Assembly: GCA_005239675.1 (NCBI GenBank)
Contig: SBBO01000002.1
Span: 1-34,716 of the forward strand
DNA length: 34,716 nucleotides
Source: Planctomycetales bacterium
GTDB taxonomy: Bacteria > Omnitrophota > Gorgyraeia > Zapsychrales > Zapsychraceae
Direction: 5' to 3'
Shown here: positions 9,372-18,939 of the stretch, piece after piece
How the letters are laid out: each line of letters starts with the position of its first letter
Numbering within the stretch: position 1 is the stretch's first letter
Program-made: the position numbers and the translations under genes
The notes under the pieces: model-generated
The model's input: only the letters and a program-made list of their open reading frames with translations
Database searches by the model: none
What the model was told of the DNA's origin: nothing

Positions 9372-10385
9372 ATGCATAAATACAATATCGCCGTTATTGG
9401 TGTTGGGGCCGTTGGAGAAGAGATGTTGCGTGTTTTAAGGCAGCGTTATTTTCCCATCAACCAATTGAAGGTCTTTGCCCGTAGCAGTCGCACGATGGTG
9501 GTCGACGGTCAGAGTTATCCGGTGGAAGCACTGCGGGAGAATTCTTTTGATGGTATAGAGATTGCTCTTTTTGCGGGGACTGAAGGCGAGAAGGGCGCAG
9601 CGGTGACTTTTGCCCCTCATGCGATCAGGGCGGGTTGTATCGTGATTGATAACGGGGCAGATTTTCGGATGCGTCCTGATGTGCCGCTAGTCGTACCAGA
9701 GGCCAACGCATCCGATGTCAAGAAGCACCATGGGATCATTGCTAATCCCAACTGTTCGACTATTCAAATGGTCGTGGCGCTCGCACCCATCAAGAAGAAA
9801 GCAGGCCTCAGGCGCATTATTGTCGCCACGTATCAGGCCGTATCTGGCAGCGGACGCGGTGGAGTCGTTCAGGTCGAAGAAGAGTTTCGGGCATGGGCAG
9901 ATCAGTCGGGTAGAGAGGTCCCTTGCCATATGGACCAGCGCATCGCCTTTAATTTATTTCCCCATATTGGCAGTTTCAATGAGGAAGGTTATACGACTGA
10001 AGAGATGAAGCTCGTTCATGAGACCCATAAGATCTTTCATGATAACAAAATCAAGATAACAGCAACGGTCGTGCGTGTGCCGGTTAGGACCGGCCACAGC
10101 GAAGCGGTCTACCTTGAAACTGTTCAACCCATTGCCCCCCAGAAGGTACGTCAGCTCTTGAAGAAATCCCCAGGGGTGACTGTCCTAGATGACCCCCCAA
10201 ACAAGGTATACCCTATGCCCATTGATGCTGAAGGCAAGGACGACGTCTTCGTTGGGCGCATCCGTCGCGACCCAGCGGTTAAGAATGGCTTGTGGCTATG
10301 GGTTGTGTCCGACAACCTGCGCAAAGGGGCCGCGACCAACGCTGTGCAGATTGCGGAAGAATTGATTAAGCAGAAATTAGTGTAG
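9372..10385 (+). CDS. asd: Aspartate-semialdehyde dehydrogenase
   Basis: IAVIGVGAVGEEMLRVL, NPNCSTIQMVVALAPI, TYQAVSGSGRGG, RVPVRTGHSE, RIRRDPAVKNGLWLWVVSDNLRKGAATNAVQIAE. Confidence 0.93.
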   Translation: MHKYNIAVIGVGAVGEEMLRVLRQRYFPINQLKVFARSSRTMVVDGQSYPVEALRENSFDGIEIALFAGTEGEKGAAVTFAPHAIRAGCIVIDNGADFRMRPDVPLVVPEANASDVKKHHGIIANPNCSTIQMVVALAPIKKKAGLRRIIVATYQAVSGSGRGGVVQVEEEFRAWADQSGREVPCHMDQRIAFNLFPHIGSFNEEGYTTEEMKLVHETHKIFHDNKIKITATVVRVPVRTGHSEAVYLETVQPIAPQKVRQLLKKSPGVTVLDDPPNKVYPMPIDAEGKDDVFVGRIRRDPAVKNGLWLWVVSDNLRKGAATNAVQIAEELIKQKLV

Positions 10386-10391
10386 AGTCAA

Positions 10392-11138
10392 GTGCGCAAT
10401 ATTAAACTCACCATAGAATACGAAGGTACGCATTTTAGCGGTTGGCAAATCCAGGGGAAAAGACAGCGCACCGTTGCCGGCCAAATAGAAAAAACCCTCA
10501 AGAAACTTTTCCGTAAAAATATCCGTTTAATTGGCTCTGGTCGCACGGATAGCGGGGTGCACGCCTTAGGGCAGGTGGCGAATTTTAAAGTCGACTCAAC
10601 TCTAACAACCCAGAGAATCAAGCACGCGCTTAATGCCCACTTACCTGAGGATATCGTTGTTTGGAAGGTTGAAGAAGTTGCTTTCAATTTCCATGCCCAA
10701 TATAGTGCACGTTTTAAGACTTACCGTTATACCATTTTAAATCGCGATGCCCGTAGCGTTCTCACGCGTCATTTTTGTCTATCGTATCCCTATCCATTAA
10801 ATATTTCTGCGATGCGCGTAGAGGCCAAAGCGCTTTTGGGCCGTCATGATTTTAAATCTTTTCAGGCCGTCAACCCCGCACGCGATGAAAAGACAACCAC
10901 GGTGCGCACCATCCATAAGATTTCCATCAAAAAGGGTGGTGATTTTATTTATATAGATATCACTGCCAACGGTTTTCTCTATAAGATGGTGCGCAATATT
11001 GTGGGAACGTTGTTAGAGGTTGGCTGCGGTCGGTTGCCCAAAGGAGGCATTAAAATTATTTTAGCTAAGAAAAACCGCGTCTTTGCAGGGGATACCGCTA
11101 AGGCACAAGGATTAACGCTCGTGGAAGTCAACTATTGA
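10392..11138 (+). CDS. truA: tRNA pseudouridine(38-40) synthase
   Basis: IEYEGTHFSGWQIQ, GSGRTDSGVHALGQVANF, GNGFLYKMVRNIVGTLLEVG-like block; GTG start. Confidence 0.93.
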   Translation: MRNIKLTIEYEGTHFSGWQIQGKRQRTVAGQIEKTLKKLFRKNIRLIGSGRTDSGVHALGQVANFKVDSTLTTQRIKHALNAHLPEDIVVWKVEEVAFNFHAQYSARFKTYRYTILNRDARSVLTRHFCLSYPYPLNISAMRVEAKALLGRHDFKSFQAVNPARDEKTTTVRTIHKISIKKGGDFIYIDITANGFLYKMVRNIVGTLLEVGCGRLPKGGIKIILAKKNRVFAGDTAKAQGLTLVEVNY

Positions 11139-11214
11139 TTGAGTTAAAATTTGAATAAAAAGGTTAGGGGGTAAGGATCAATGGTATCATTCCCAAAAAA
11201 CGCTAAAATTTACA

Positions 11215-11242
11215 TTGACAGTCAGGGATAAGATGCTATACT
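11215..11242 (+). promoter_or_regulatory. Sigma70-like promoter for rplM-rpsI
   Basis: TTGACA (11215-11220), 16-nt spacer, TATACT (11237-11242); predicted +1 about 11249, ATG at 11252. Confidence 0.75.
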
Positions 11243-11251
11243 ACTCCCTCT

Positions 11252-11686
11252 ATGACGCACAAGACATACATGGCGCAGCCGGGCAAGGTCGATTGCCGGT
11301 GTTACCTGATCGATGCTAAGGATAAGGTCCTGGGACGAGTGGCAACTAAGGCCGCGACGATATTGCGCGGTAAACATAAACCCATTTATACCCCTCACGT
11401 GGATACCGGTGATCAAGTCGTTATTATCAATGCGGATAAGGTGCGCGTCACAGGCAATAAATACCGAGAAAAGGAATATCAGTATTACACCGGGTTTCAT
11501 GGTGGACGTAAGACCGTACGCTTCGATGAATTAATTCAAACCAGACCAACCCAGGTATTGCGACTAGCTATTACCCGGATGATTCCATCAGGGCCGTTGG
11601 GTAATCAGGTTAAGAGGAAATTAAGGATTTATGCTGGAGAGAAACACCCTCACCAGGCGCAGAAGCCGATATCTCTGGCGATATAA
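11252..11686 (+). CDS. rplM: 50S ribosomal protein L13
   Basis: DAKDKVLGRVATKAATILRGKHKPIYTPHVDTGDQVVIINADKVRVTGNK, YRHTGF-type and MIPSGPLGNQ motifs. Confidence 0.97.
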   Translation: MTHKTYMAQPGKVDCRCYLIDAKDKVLGRVATKAATILRGKHKPIYTPHVDTGDQVVIINADKVRVTGNKYREKEYQYYTGFHGGRKTVRFDELIQTRPTQVLRLAITRMIPSGPLGNQVKRKLRIYAGEKHPHQAQKPISLAI

Positions 11687-11709
11687 ATTACTTTAAAGGA
11701 GCTTATAGA

Positions 11710-12105
11710 ATGGTTGAGGTTGTAAGATATGCAGCAACCGGAAGGAGAAAGACATCGGTTGCCCGCGTGTGCCTGACGCCTGGGACTGGACAGATCAGGA
11801 TCAATGGTGCCGCGCTTGAGCAATATTTCACTAGTGAGACCCATCAGCTTGTTGTGGCAGAGCCATTAAAGGTGACGAATACGGCAGGAAAATTCGATAT
11901 CGATGTAAAGGTCAGCGGTGGTGGCATGACCGGGCAAGTTGGCGCGCTTCGCTTAGGCCTGGCGCGTGCCTTGGCGATGTGCGATCCGGGGACAAAGACA
12001 GTCTTGAAAAAGGCAGATATGTTGCGCAGAGACTCAAGAATGAAGGAGAGAAAAAAGCCGGGTCAGAAGGGGGCACGTAAGAAGTTCCAGTGGGTTAAGC
12101 GGTAA
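11710..12105 (+). CDS. rpsI: 30S ribosomal protein S9
   Basis: YAATGRRKTSVARV, GGGMTGQVGALRLGLARAL, RRDSRMKERKKPGQKGARKKFQWVKR. Confidence 0.98.
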   Translation: MVEVVRYAATGRRKTSVARVCLTPGTGQIRINGAALEQYFTSETHQLVVAEPLKVTNTAGKFDIDVKVSGGGMTGQVGALRLGLARALAMCDPGTKTVLKKADMLRRDSRMKERKKPGQKGARKKFQWVKR

Positions 12106-12132
12106 GGGTATAGAAAATTCTAAGGTAAACTT

Positions 12133-12177
12133 AAACCTATCTGTCTTGTATCCGATGTTGACCAGATAGGTTTTTTA
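12133..12177 (+). terminator. Rho-independent terminator after rpsI
   Basis: AAACCTATCTG ... CAGATAGGTTT stem, 19-nt loop, T-tract. Confidence 0.82.
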
Positions 12178-12204
12178 TTGATCTTCCCAGAAACTATATT
12201 TCAG

Positions 12205-12333
12205 TCATTGGTGTAGACTAAGGTACATCCCGCGCCATGGCGGCGTTTTGTTTGGTAATTTATCGACGGTTTTCCAGTAATAAAGAGCCATAGGGAAGGC
12301 CAAGCGATTTTTTGAAGCGCCGGTCTTTAAACA
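12205..12333 (-). pseudogene. Possible decayed gene fragment, family unknown
   Basis: Minus-strand frame without credible start reads CLKTGASKNRLAFPMALYYWKTVDKLPNKTPPWRGMYLSLHQ*; adjacent plausible peptide in another frame upstream. Confidence 0.2.
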
Positions 12334-12491
12334 TTATGCCGTGGCCAATGGTATCTGTCGGCTTTTGTTCAACCAGCCTTGGCATTGGGATGAATCTTTG
12401 GGACAACCTCCAGATTGAAGACAGCTATGGTTAAAGTTTGGTTATATCCGTTAGTCTGAAAAATTTTAGGGAAGTTCCATATAGGAAATTA

Positions 12492-12519
12492 TTGACAAAT
12501 AAATCAAACGGTATAAGAT
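12492..12519 (+). promoter_or_regulatory. Sigma70-like promoter for the aquaporin gene
   Basis: TTGACA (12492-12497), 16-nt spacer, TAAGAT (12514-12519); predicted +1 about 12526, ATG at 12530. Confidence 0.6.
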
Positions 12520-12529
12520 AAAACCGCCT

Positions 12530-13192
12530 ATGAACACTAAGGCCTTTTTAGCCGAATTCATCGGGACCTTCGCACTGATCTTTGTGGGCGTGGGTGCTAT
12601 TGCAAGTAATCATCTTAATGGCGGACAGATTGGTCTCGTTGGCATTGCGTTGGCGCATGGATTGACGATTGCCGTTATGGTGAGCGCGACTGCTGCGGTG
12701 AGCGGCGGGCATCTCAATCCGGCAGTCACCATAGGACTGTGGAGTGCCCGTAAGATTGACATCAAAGATGTCATCACTTACGTTGCCGCTCAGTGTTGGG
12801 GAGCCATCACAGCTGCGATCCTGATTAAAGGATGCGTTCCTGCTGGCGTCTTGGCGGTCGTGGGCATGGGAACACCAATGCTCGGCGATGGGGTTAGCGC
12901 TCCGATGGGATTCTTGACAGAGATCATCCTGACCTTCTTTTTAGTCTTGGCGGTGTATGGGACAGCAGTGGATAGCCGCGCCCCGAGAGTTGGGGGGTTG
13001 TTTATTGGGTTGACCGTTACCTTGGGCATCCTGGTGGGGGGTCCTATTACAGGTGCCGCGATGAATCCTGCCCGTTATCTTGGGCCAGCGCTTTTGGGCG
13101 GCGGGCTTGAGCTTTGGTGGTTATATTGGGCTGGGCCGGTCATTGGAGGTATTTTAGCTGCGGTGTTTTATAAAAAATGTTTAGAGGGTTAA
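12530..13192 (+). CDS. MIP-family aquaporin
   Basis: Two NPA motifs: GGHLNPAVT and GAAMNPARYLGPAL; six TM pattern. Confidence 0.95.
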   Translation: MNTKAFLAEFIGTFALIFVGVGAIASNHLNGGQIGLVGIALAHGLTIAVMVSATAAVSGGHLNPAVTIGLWSARKIDIKDVITYVAAQCWGAITAAILIKGCVPAGVLAVVGMGTPMLGDGVSAPMGFLTEIILTFFLVLAVYGTAVDSRAPRVGGLFIGLTVTLGILVGGPITGAAMNPARYLGPALLGGGLELWWLYWAGPVIGGILAAVFYKKCLEG

Positions 13193-13226
13193 ACAAGAAA
13201 AGGTATTTTATTAAACAGTTTTCATT

Positions 13227-13244
13227 TCACCATCACTATGGTGA
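13227..13244. promoter_or_regulatory. Palindrome TCACCAT-CACT-ATGGTGA just upstream of the tpx SD
   Basis: Perfect 7-bp inverted repeat in the aquaporin-tpx intergenic region. Confidence 0.4.
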
Positions 13245-13258
13245 GAAGGGAGTAGGGC

Positions 13259-13771
13259 ATGCCAGGAGTTGTTAATGCTGTTACAATGAGAGGAAAGCCT
13301 TTGACATTAACCGGCAATGATGTCCAGGTCGGGCAGTCCGCACCCGATTGTACGCTAATCGCCAATGACCTTTCCGAGTTTAAATTATCCTCTCTCAAGG
13401 GCAAGAAGGTGATCATCTCGGCTGTGCCATCGTTGGACACCCCTGTCTGTGATACGCAAACCAGACGGTTCAATCAGGAGGCGACCGGCTTAGGTAGCGA
13501 CATCGTTGTCTTAACGGTTAGCATGGATTTGCCCTTCGCGCAGAAACGCTGGTGCGGGGCTGCTGGTATGACCCGCGTTCAGACGCTTTCTGACCATCGC
13601 GAAGGCGCTTTCGGCAAGGCGTATGGTATCTTGGTAAGCGGGTTGCGTCTCCTTGCCCGGGCAGTCTTTGTTGTAGATGCCAAAGGGATCCTGCAGCACA
13701 AACAGATCGTTGAGGAAATCACGACGGAGCCTAATTACGAAAAGGCCTTACAAGCTGTTAGAAATTTATAA
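13259..13771 (+). CDS. tpx: Thiol peroxidase
   Basis: VQVGQSAPDCTLIANDL, PSLDTPVCDTQTRRFNQEA, SMDLPFAQKRWCGAAG. Confidence 0.96.
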   Translation: MPGVVNAVTMRGKPLTLTGNDVQVGQSAPDCTLIANDLSEFKLSSLKGKKVIISAVPSLDTPVCDTQTRRFNQEATGLGSDIVVLTVSMDLPFAQKRWCGAAGMTRVQTLSDHREGAFGKAYGILVSGLRLLARAVFVVDAKGILQHKQIVEEITTEPNYEKALQAVRNL

Positions 13772-13798
13772 TTTTTGTATTAAAAAAGGAGGCATATT

Positions 13799-14431
13799 AT
13801 GGCTTTTACATTACCGAATTTATCATACAGCCCTGATGCGCTCGAGCCACATATTGATGCACAAACAATGCAGATTCATCACGGCAAACACCATGCAGCA
13901 TACGTGAATAATCTCAATAAGGCCCTCGAAGGCAATGCCAGCCTTCAGCCTAGGACGCTTGAGGAATTGATTTCTAAGATATCAACCATCCCCGAAAATA
14001 TCCGCGCCGCTGTGCGTAATAATGGCGGAGGCCACTGGAACCATTCGTTATTTTGGGAAACAATTGGCCCTAGGGCCGGTGGTCAGCCGGGTGATGAATT
14101 GGCCGAGGCCATCAAAAACGATTTTGGCAGTTTTGAGATATTTAAAGAAAAATTTTCTAATGCAGCCACCACGCGCTTCGGTAGCGGCTGGGCCTGGCTT
14201 ACCATTAGTGGCGGAAAGCTCTGCGTCTGTTCGACTCCTAACCAGGATAATCCCTTGATGGATGTGGCTGAATGCAGGGGAATTCCGATTGTTGGGCTCG
14301 ATGTCTGGGAACATGCCTACTACTTAAAATATCAAAATCGCCGTCCTGAATATATTGCAGCATTCTGGAATATCATCAACTGGAATGCCGTGAACCAGCG
14401 TTACAAAACCCTACTTCAAAAATCAAAATAG
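13799..14431 (+). CDS. Superoxide dismutase, Mn/Fe family (Mn-type or cambialistic by motif)
   Basis: [63 protein letters not shown]. Confidence 0.95.
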   Translation: MAFTLPNLSYSPDALEPHIDAQTMQIHHGKHHAAYVNNLNKALEGNASLQPRTLEELISKISTIPENIRAAVRNNGGGHWNHSLFWETIGPRAGGQPGDELAEAIKNDFGSFEIFKEKFSNAATTRFGSGWAWLTISGGKLCVCSTPNQDNPLMDVAECRGIPIVGLDVWEHAYYLKYQNRRPEYIAAFWNIINWNAVNQRYKTLLQKSK

Positions 14432-14457
14432 ATTTGAGTCAAAAACACGAAAATCTC

Positions 14458-14486
14458 TTGACGGCAGTATTTTTTCAACATACTAT
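14458..14486 (+). promoter_or_regulatory. Promoter of nrdAB
   Basis: TTGACG (14458-14463), 17-nt spacer, TACTAT (14481-14486). Confidence 0.65.
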
Positions 14487-14525
14487 ATATTGTGTTATAT
14501 AAAAATTTTATTCAAGATATTGTAT
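14480..14525. promoter_or_regulatory. Tandem NrdR-box-like pair
   Basis: ATACTATATATTGTGT (14480-14495; 15/16 to acaCwAtATaTwGtgt) and ATTCAAGATATTGTAT (14510-14525; 12/16), 30 bp start to start, first box covering the -10. Confidence 0.72.
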
Positions 14526-14631
14526 GCTCGTCTTATTAAATTGTCACGTCTGATCCATTCTCCAGATCTCAGCATGTCATATATTAATCGTAAATCCCAG
14601 CTATTTTTTTGCTCTAAGGAGGAATCACCGC

Positions 14632-17600
14632 ATGGTTCACGAAAAAATAACCGCTGATTTTGAAATAAAGGTCCAGAAGCGTAACGGCCAGATTGTTGCT
14701 TTTAACGAACTGCGTGTCAAAAAAGCCATTGGGAATGCCTTTAAAGAGCAGACAGGTCTCCCGCGCGAGGTGGAACTGTCCATCGAAATGGCACGCGATG
14801 TCGAAAAGATAGCATGTGATGTTTTTGTTGTGCTCAAAGAACGTCTGCACGACCAGCCTTACGTGACCGTAGAAGAGATTCAAGATGAAGTCATTCGACA
14901 GCTGTATGAACAAGGGTTTCCAGAGACAGCACAACTCTATGCTAATTACCGCAAACAGCACGCAAATCGTAGGGCATTATTTGAATTGTATTCCACGACC
15001 AAGCGTGACGGTAAGGTGGTTTCTTTTAAGTCGGACAAGATTACCCTCGCCATCGCCAAAGCCCTCCGGGCGCATAATCATGGCATCCTGACCGAGGCAC
15101 TCTTAGAGCGTGCGCGTCAGATTTCTGCTGGGGTTATCGCTGATATTCGCTCGCAATGGCCCGAAGGCAGGTGTCTTAATATCGAAGAAATCCAGGACTT
15201 CGTTGAAAAGAATTTGATGAAGGCCGGCTACAACGATATCGCATACCGTTACATCGCTTACCGAGAGGAGCGCGCCAAAGTTCGGCGCACCAAACAAGAA
15301 TCTCATCGCGGGTTAGAGGTTTCTTATGAGTGGATCAAGGATATCCGGCATAAGACCAAGGATGGCCAGCAGGTACCGTTGCCGTTGGATGAGATTCGAT
15401 TTCAGATCGAGCTGTGCAGCCAGGGACTTGGGCAGGTTTCGATAGAAGATATATTCAAGGAAACTGCTAAGAATTATTTTAATGACATGACTGCCGAGGA
15501 AATCATGACTGCCCAGATCATGGCAGCGAGATCATTTATCGAGAAGGAGCCGCAATACACATTTGCGGCTGCAAGGCTTTTATTGTTGAAACTTTATGCA
15601 GAGGCGATCGGCCGGCCGGTCAGTTTTGATGGAATGAAAATGGAATACGCTACTTATTTTGTCTCCTATATTCACAAGGCGGTCGAGTTGGAGTTGTTAA
15701 GTTCGGATCTCTTGCAGTTTGATTTGAAATTATTAGGACACCACCTAAAGCACAAACGGGATTTTCTTTTTCATTATATGGGTCTGCAGACGCTCTACGA
15801 CCGTTATTTCCTCCATTGGGAGAAACGGCGCATGGAATTACCTCAGATCTTTTGGATGCGGGTTGCCATGGGCCTAGCCAAACAGGAAGGCGCTAAAAAG
15901 AACGAGAAGGCAATGGAATTTTACGATGTGTTGTCTACGTTCCGGTTTACTTGCTCGACACCGACTTTGTTTAATTCTGGCACGCGCCATTCCCAGCTTT
16001 CTTCCTGCTTTCTGACAACCATCGAAGATGACCTGACACACATCTTTAAATGCGTCCAGGATGATGCCATGCTCTCCAAGTGGAGTGGAGGGTTGGGTAA
16101 TGACTGGACCAATGTGCGCGCCTTGGGGGCACGTATTAAAGGAACGAACGGCCGTAGCCAGGGCGTTATTCCCTTCATGAAAGTTGCCAACGATACTGCT
16201 TTGGCTGTTAATCAAGGGGGCAAGCGCCAGGGGGCCATGTGCGCGTATCTGGAAGTCTGGCATATGGACATCGAGGATTTCTTGGAGTTACGTAAGAATA
16301 CTGGCGATGAACGTCGACGCACCCACGACATGCATACCGCTGTCTGGATTCCGGATCTATTCATGAAGCGGGTCAAGGAGAATGGGGATTGGGCGCTTTT
16401 CAGCCCCGATGAAGTGCCTAATTTGCATCATATCTACGGCCGCGAATTTGAGCGCTGGTACAGCGAATACGAACAAAGGGCCTGTGAGGGGAAGATGAAA
16501 CAATACAAGATCGTCTCTGCCCTCCAGTTATGGCGTAAGATGCTGAATATGCTTTTTGAGACGGGCCATCCCTGGATTACCTGGAAAGACCCTTCCAATA
16601 TCCGTTCCCCCCAGGATCATGTGGGGGTGGTGCACAGTTCCAATTTATGCACCGAGATCTTGCTGAATACCTCTAAATATGAGACCGCAGTGTGTAATCT
16701 GGGATCGATCAATTTGGCTACACATACTACGCCCCAAGGGTTGGATTATACGAAGCTTAAAGAGACTATCCACACGGCGGTAAGGATGCTGGATAGTGTT
16801 ATTGATATTAATTTTTATCCAACCACTGAGGCCCAGATCGCTAACCAAAGGCATCGTCCTATCGGTTTAGGATTGATGGGTTTCCAGGACGCACTCTTTA
16901 TTCGCAACATCAGTTATGCCTCTCAGGAGGCCATGGAATTCGCTGATGAGACCATGGAGGCTATTTCTTATTACGCTATTTCTGCCTCTATTGCCTTGGC
17001 CAAGGAGCGTGGACCCTACAGCACTTATCGCGGGTCAAAATGGGACCGGGGACTGCTGCCCATAGATACCCTTGCCCTCTTAGAACAGGAGCGAGGTGGG
17101 TATCTGACGGTCGACCGCTCTTGTCGAATGGACTGGACGCCCATCCGCCAGGAGTTAAAGCAACACGGCATCCGCAATAGCCTGGTTATGGCCATTGCCC
17201 CAACAGCCACGATCGGCAACATCATTGGCGTGACAGCCTCTATTGAACCGATTTACAAGAATATCTTCGTTAAAAGCAATCTCTCCGGTGAATTTACCGT
17301 TGTCAACGAATTTCTTGTTGAGGATTTAAAGAAGCTTGGGCTCTGGGATGAGGAGATGATCAATGATCTTAAGTATTTCGATGGCAGCGTCCAAGAAATT
17401 GGGCGTATCCCCACAGAATTGAAGCGCAAGTACGCTACTGCCTTTGAGATTGAATATGAGTGGTTGATTGAGGCGGCGAGCCGTCGGCAGAAATGGATCG
17501 ATATGGGCCAGTCGCTTAATCTCTACCAGGCCAAGCCCAGCGGTAAAAAGGTGAGCGACATGTATATGTTCGCCTGGGAAAAGGGATTGAAGACCACTTA

Positions 17601-17802
17601 TTATCTGCGCTCCATGGGCGCAACCCGCATTGAGAAATCGACGCTTGATATTACCAAATACGATAATGTGGTTGGCAAGCGTGAGCGTGATGAGTTCGGC
17701 CGTATCGTTGATACAGTAGGGACAATGCCCGCTCAACAAGCACACCCCTCCTCGATGAGTCTTAGCAAGGAACATAAAGAAGATTGTGAGGCCTGTCAAT
17801 AA
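14632..17802 (+). CDS. nrdA: Class I ribonucleotide reductase alpha subunit with two N-terminal ATP-cone domains
   Basis: Two ATP-cones ([20 protein letters not shown] and [20 protein letters not shown]), [41 protein letters not shown]-terminal CEAC; SD AAGGAGGA. Confidence 0.97.
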   Translation: MVHEKITADFEIKVQKRNGQIVAFNELRVKKAIGNAFKEQTGLPREVELSIEMARDVEKIACDVFVVLKERLHDQPYVTVEEIQDEVIRQLYEQGFPETAQLYANYRKQHANRRALFELYSTTKRDGKVVSFKSDKITLAIAKALRAHNHGILTEALLERARQISAGVIADIRSQWPEGRCLNIEEIQDFVEKNLMKAGYNDIAYRYIAYREERAKVRRTKQESHRGLEVSYEWIKDIRHKTKDGQQVPLPLDEIRFQIELCSQGLGQVSIEDIFKETAKNYFNDMTAEEIMTAQIMAARSFIEKEPQYTFAAARLLLLKLYAEAIGRPVSFDGMKMEYATYFVSYIHKAVELELLSSDLLQFDLKLLGHHLKHKRDFLFHYMGLQTLYDRYFLHWEKRRMELPQIFWMRVAMGLAKQEGAKKNEKAMEFYDVLSTFRFTCSTPTLFNSGTRHSQLSSCFLTTIEDDLTHIFKCVQDDAMLSKWSGGLGNDWTNVRALGARIKGTNGRSQGVIPFMKVANDTALAVNQGGKRQGAMCAYLEVWHMDIEDFLELRKNTGDERRRTHDMHTAVWIPDLFMKRVKENGDWALFSPDEVPNLHHIYGREFERWYSEYEQRACEGKMKQYKIVSALQLWRKMLNMLFETGHPWITWKDPSNIRSPQDHVGVVHSSNLCTEILLNTSKYETAVCNLGSINLATHTTPQGLDYTKLKETIHTAVRMLDSVIDINFYPTTEAQIANQRHRPIGLGLMGFQDALFIRNISYASQEAMEFADETMEAISYYAISASIALAKERGPYSTYRGSKWDRGLLPIDTLALLEQERGGYLTVDRSCRMDWTPIRQELKQHGIRNSLVMAIAPTATIGNIIGVTASIEPIYKNIFVKSNLSGEFTVVNEFLVEDLKKLGLWDEEMINDLKYFDGSVQEIGRIPTELKRKYATAFEIEYEWLIEAASRRQKWIDMGQSLNLYQAKPSGKKVSDMYMFAWEKGLKTTYYLRSMGATRIEKSTLDITKYDNVVGKRERDEFGRIVDTVGTMPAQQAHPSSMSLSKEHKEDCEACQ

Positions 17803-17815
17803 GAGAGGAAGTTGT

Positions 17816-18880
17816 ATGTCTACGAACTGTTCATCCAGACAATCGATGCAGCAAATGACCCGAGAGCGGATCACGCTCGAGAACAAAAGAATTATTAACA
17901 ACGACCGCACCGTCGACTGCAATCAGCTGGTCCCCATCAAATACAAATGGGCTTGGCATTATTATCTGGATGGCTGTGCGAATAACTGGATGCCGACGGA
18001 GGTTTCCATGCAGCGTGATATCGAGCAATGGAAGGACCCTAAGGCATTTACCTCTCAAGAACGCCACGTTATCAAACGTGTTTTAGGATTTTTTGCAACA
18101 GCGGAGTCATTGGTCGGTAACAACCTCGTCTTGGCGGTGTACCGTTGCGTGGATAATCCTGAGTGCCGGCAGTATTTGTTGCGCCAGGCCTTTGAAGAGG
18201 CCGTTCATATCCATACGTTTCAGTACATCGTGCAGTCGCTTTCCCTCGATGAAGGCGAGATGTTCAATATGTATCGTGAGGTCGAGGCGATTTACAAAAA
18301 AGATGAGCACGCGATGAGCTGTACCGCAGGGGTCCTTGATCCAAGCTTAGATACCAAGACACCCCAAGGCCTACAGACATTGCTCAAGAATTTGATTGGA
18401 CTCTATGTCATTACCGAAGGGATCTTTTTCTATGGCGGGTTTGTCACTATGCTCTCGTTTGGCCGACAGAACCGCCTCCCCGGCACCTGCGAACAGATCC
18501 AATATATCCTGCGCGATGAAAGCATCCACATGAATTTCGGGATTGAGTTGGTGAACACGATCGTTGATGAAAATCCAAAAGTTTGGACAGAAGATTTTAA
18601 AGCAGAGATGACTAATTTTATCAAGCGTGCTGTCAAGCTCGAACTGGATTACATCCGCGACTGTCTTCCCGACGGCATCTTAGGCCTTAACCACAATCTC
18701 CTGCAGGACTATGTGCAGTACTTGGCCGACCGGCGTTTTGAGAGGCTGCGTTTACCTCAGCAATACCATTCCGGCAATCCATTTCCCTGGATGAGTGAAG
18801 TGATTGATCTTAAGAAAGAAAAGAATTTTTTTGAAACCCGCGTGACCGAATATCAAACCGGTGGCGCCTTAGAATGGTGA
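17816..18880 (+). CDS. nrdB: Ribonucleotide reductase beta subunit, class Ic-like (Phe at radical Tyr position)
   Basis: [92 protein letters not shown] opens at 17786 (GTG), SD GAGAGG favours ATG 17816. Confidence 0.95.
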   Translation: MSTNCSSRQSMQQMTRERITLENKRIINNDRTVDCNQLVPIKYKWAWHYYLDGCANNWMPTEVSMQRDIEQWKDPKAFTSQERHVIKRVLGFFATAESLVGNNLVLAVYRCVDNPECRQYLLRQAFEEAVHIHTFQYIVQSLSLDEGEMFNMYREVEAIYKKDEHAMSCTAGVLDPSLDTKTPQGLQTLLKNLIGLYVITEGIFFYGGFVTMLSFGRQNRLPGTCEQIQYILRDESIHMNFGIELVNTIVDENPKVWTEDFKAEMTNFIKRAVKLELDYIRDCLPDGILGLNHNLLQDYVQYLADRRFERLRLPQQYHSGNPFPWMSEVIDLKKEKNFFETRVTEYQTGGALEW

Positions 18881-18911
18881 TTTGTTCTGCCAGAAGGCAG
18901 AACAAATCACC
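18876..18911 (+). terminator. Long hairpin overlapping the nrdB stop codon, no T-tract
   Basis: Perfect 16-bp stem GGTGATTTGTTCTGCC / GGCAGAACAAATCACC with AGAA tetraloop; stop TGA lies in the stem. Confidence 0.55.
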
Positions 18912-18939
18912 CTAAGCGTCGTATTAAATTTATTAGATT

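Noticed and set aside
17326-17922. 198-aa minus-strand ORF
   Set aside because: Antisense to nrdA/nrdB, which have strong motif support.
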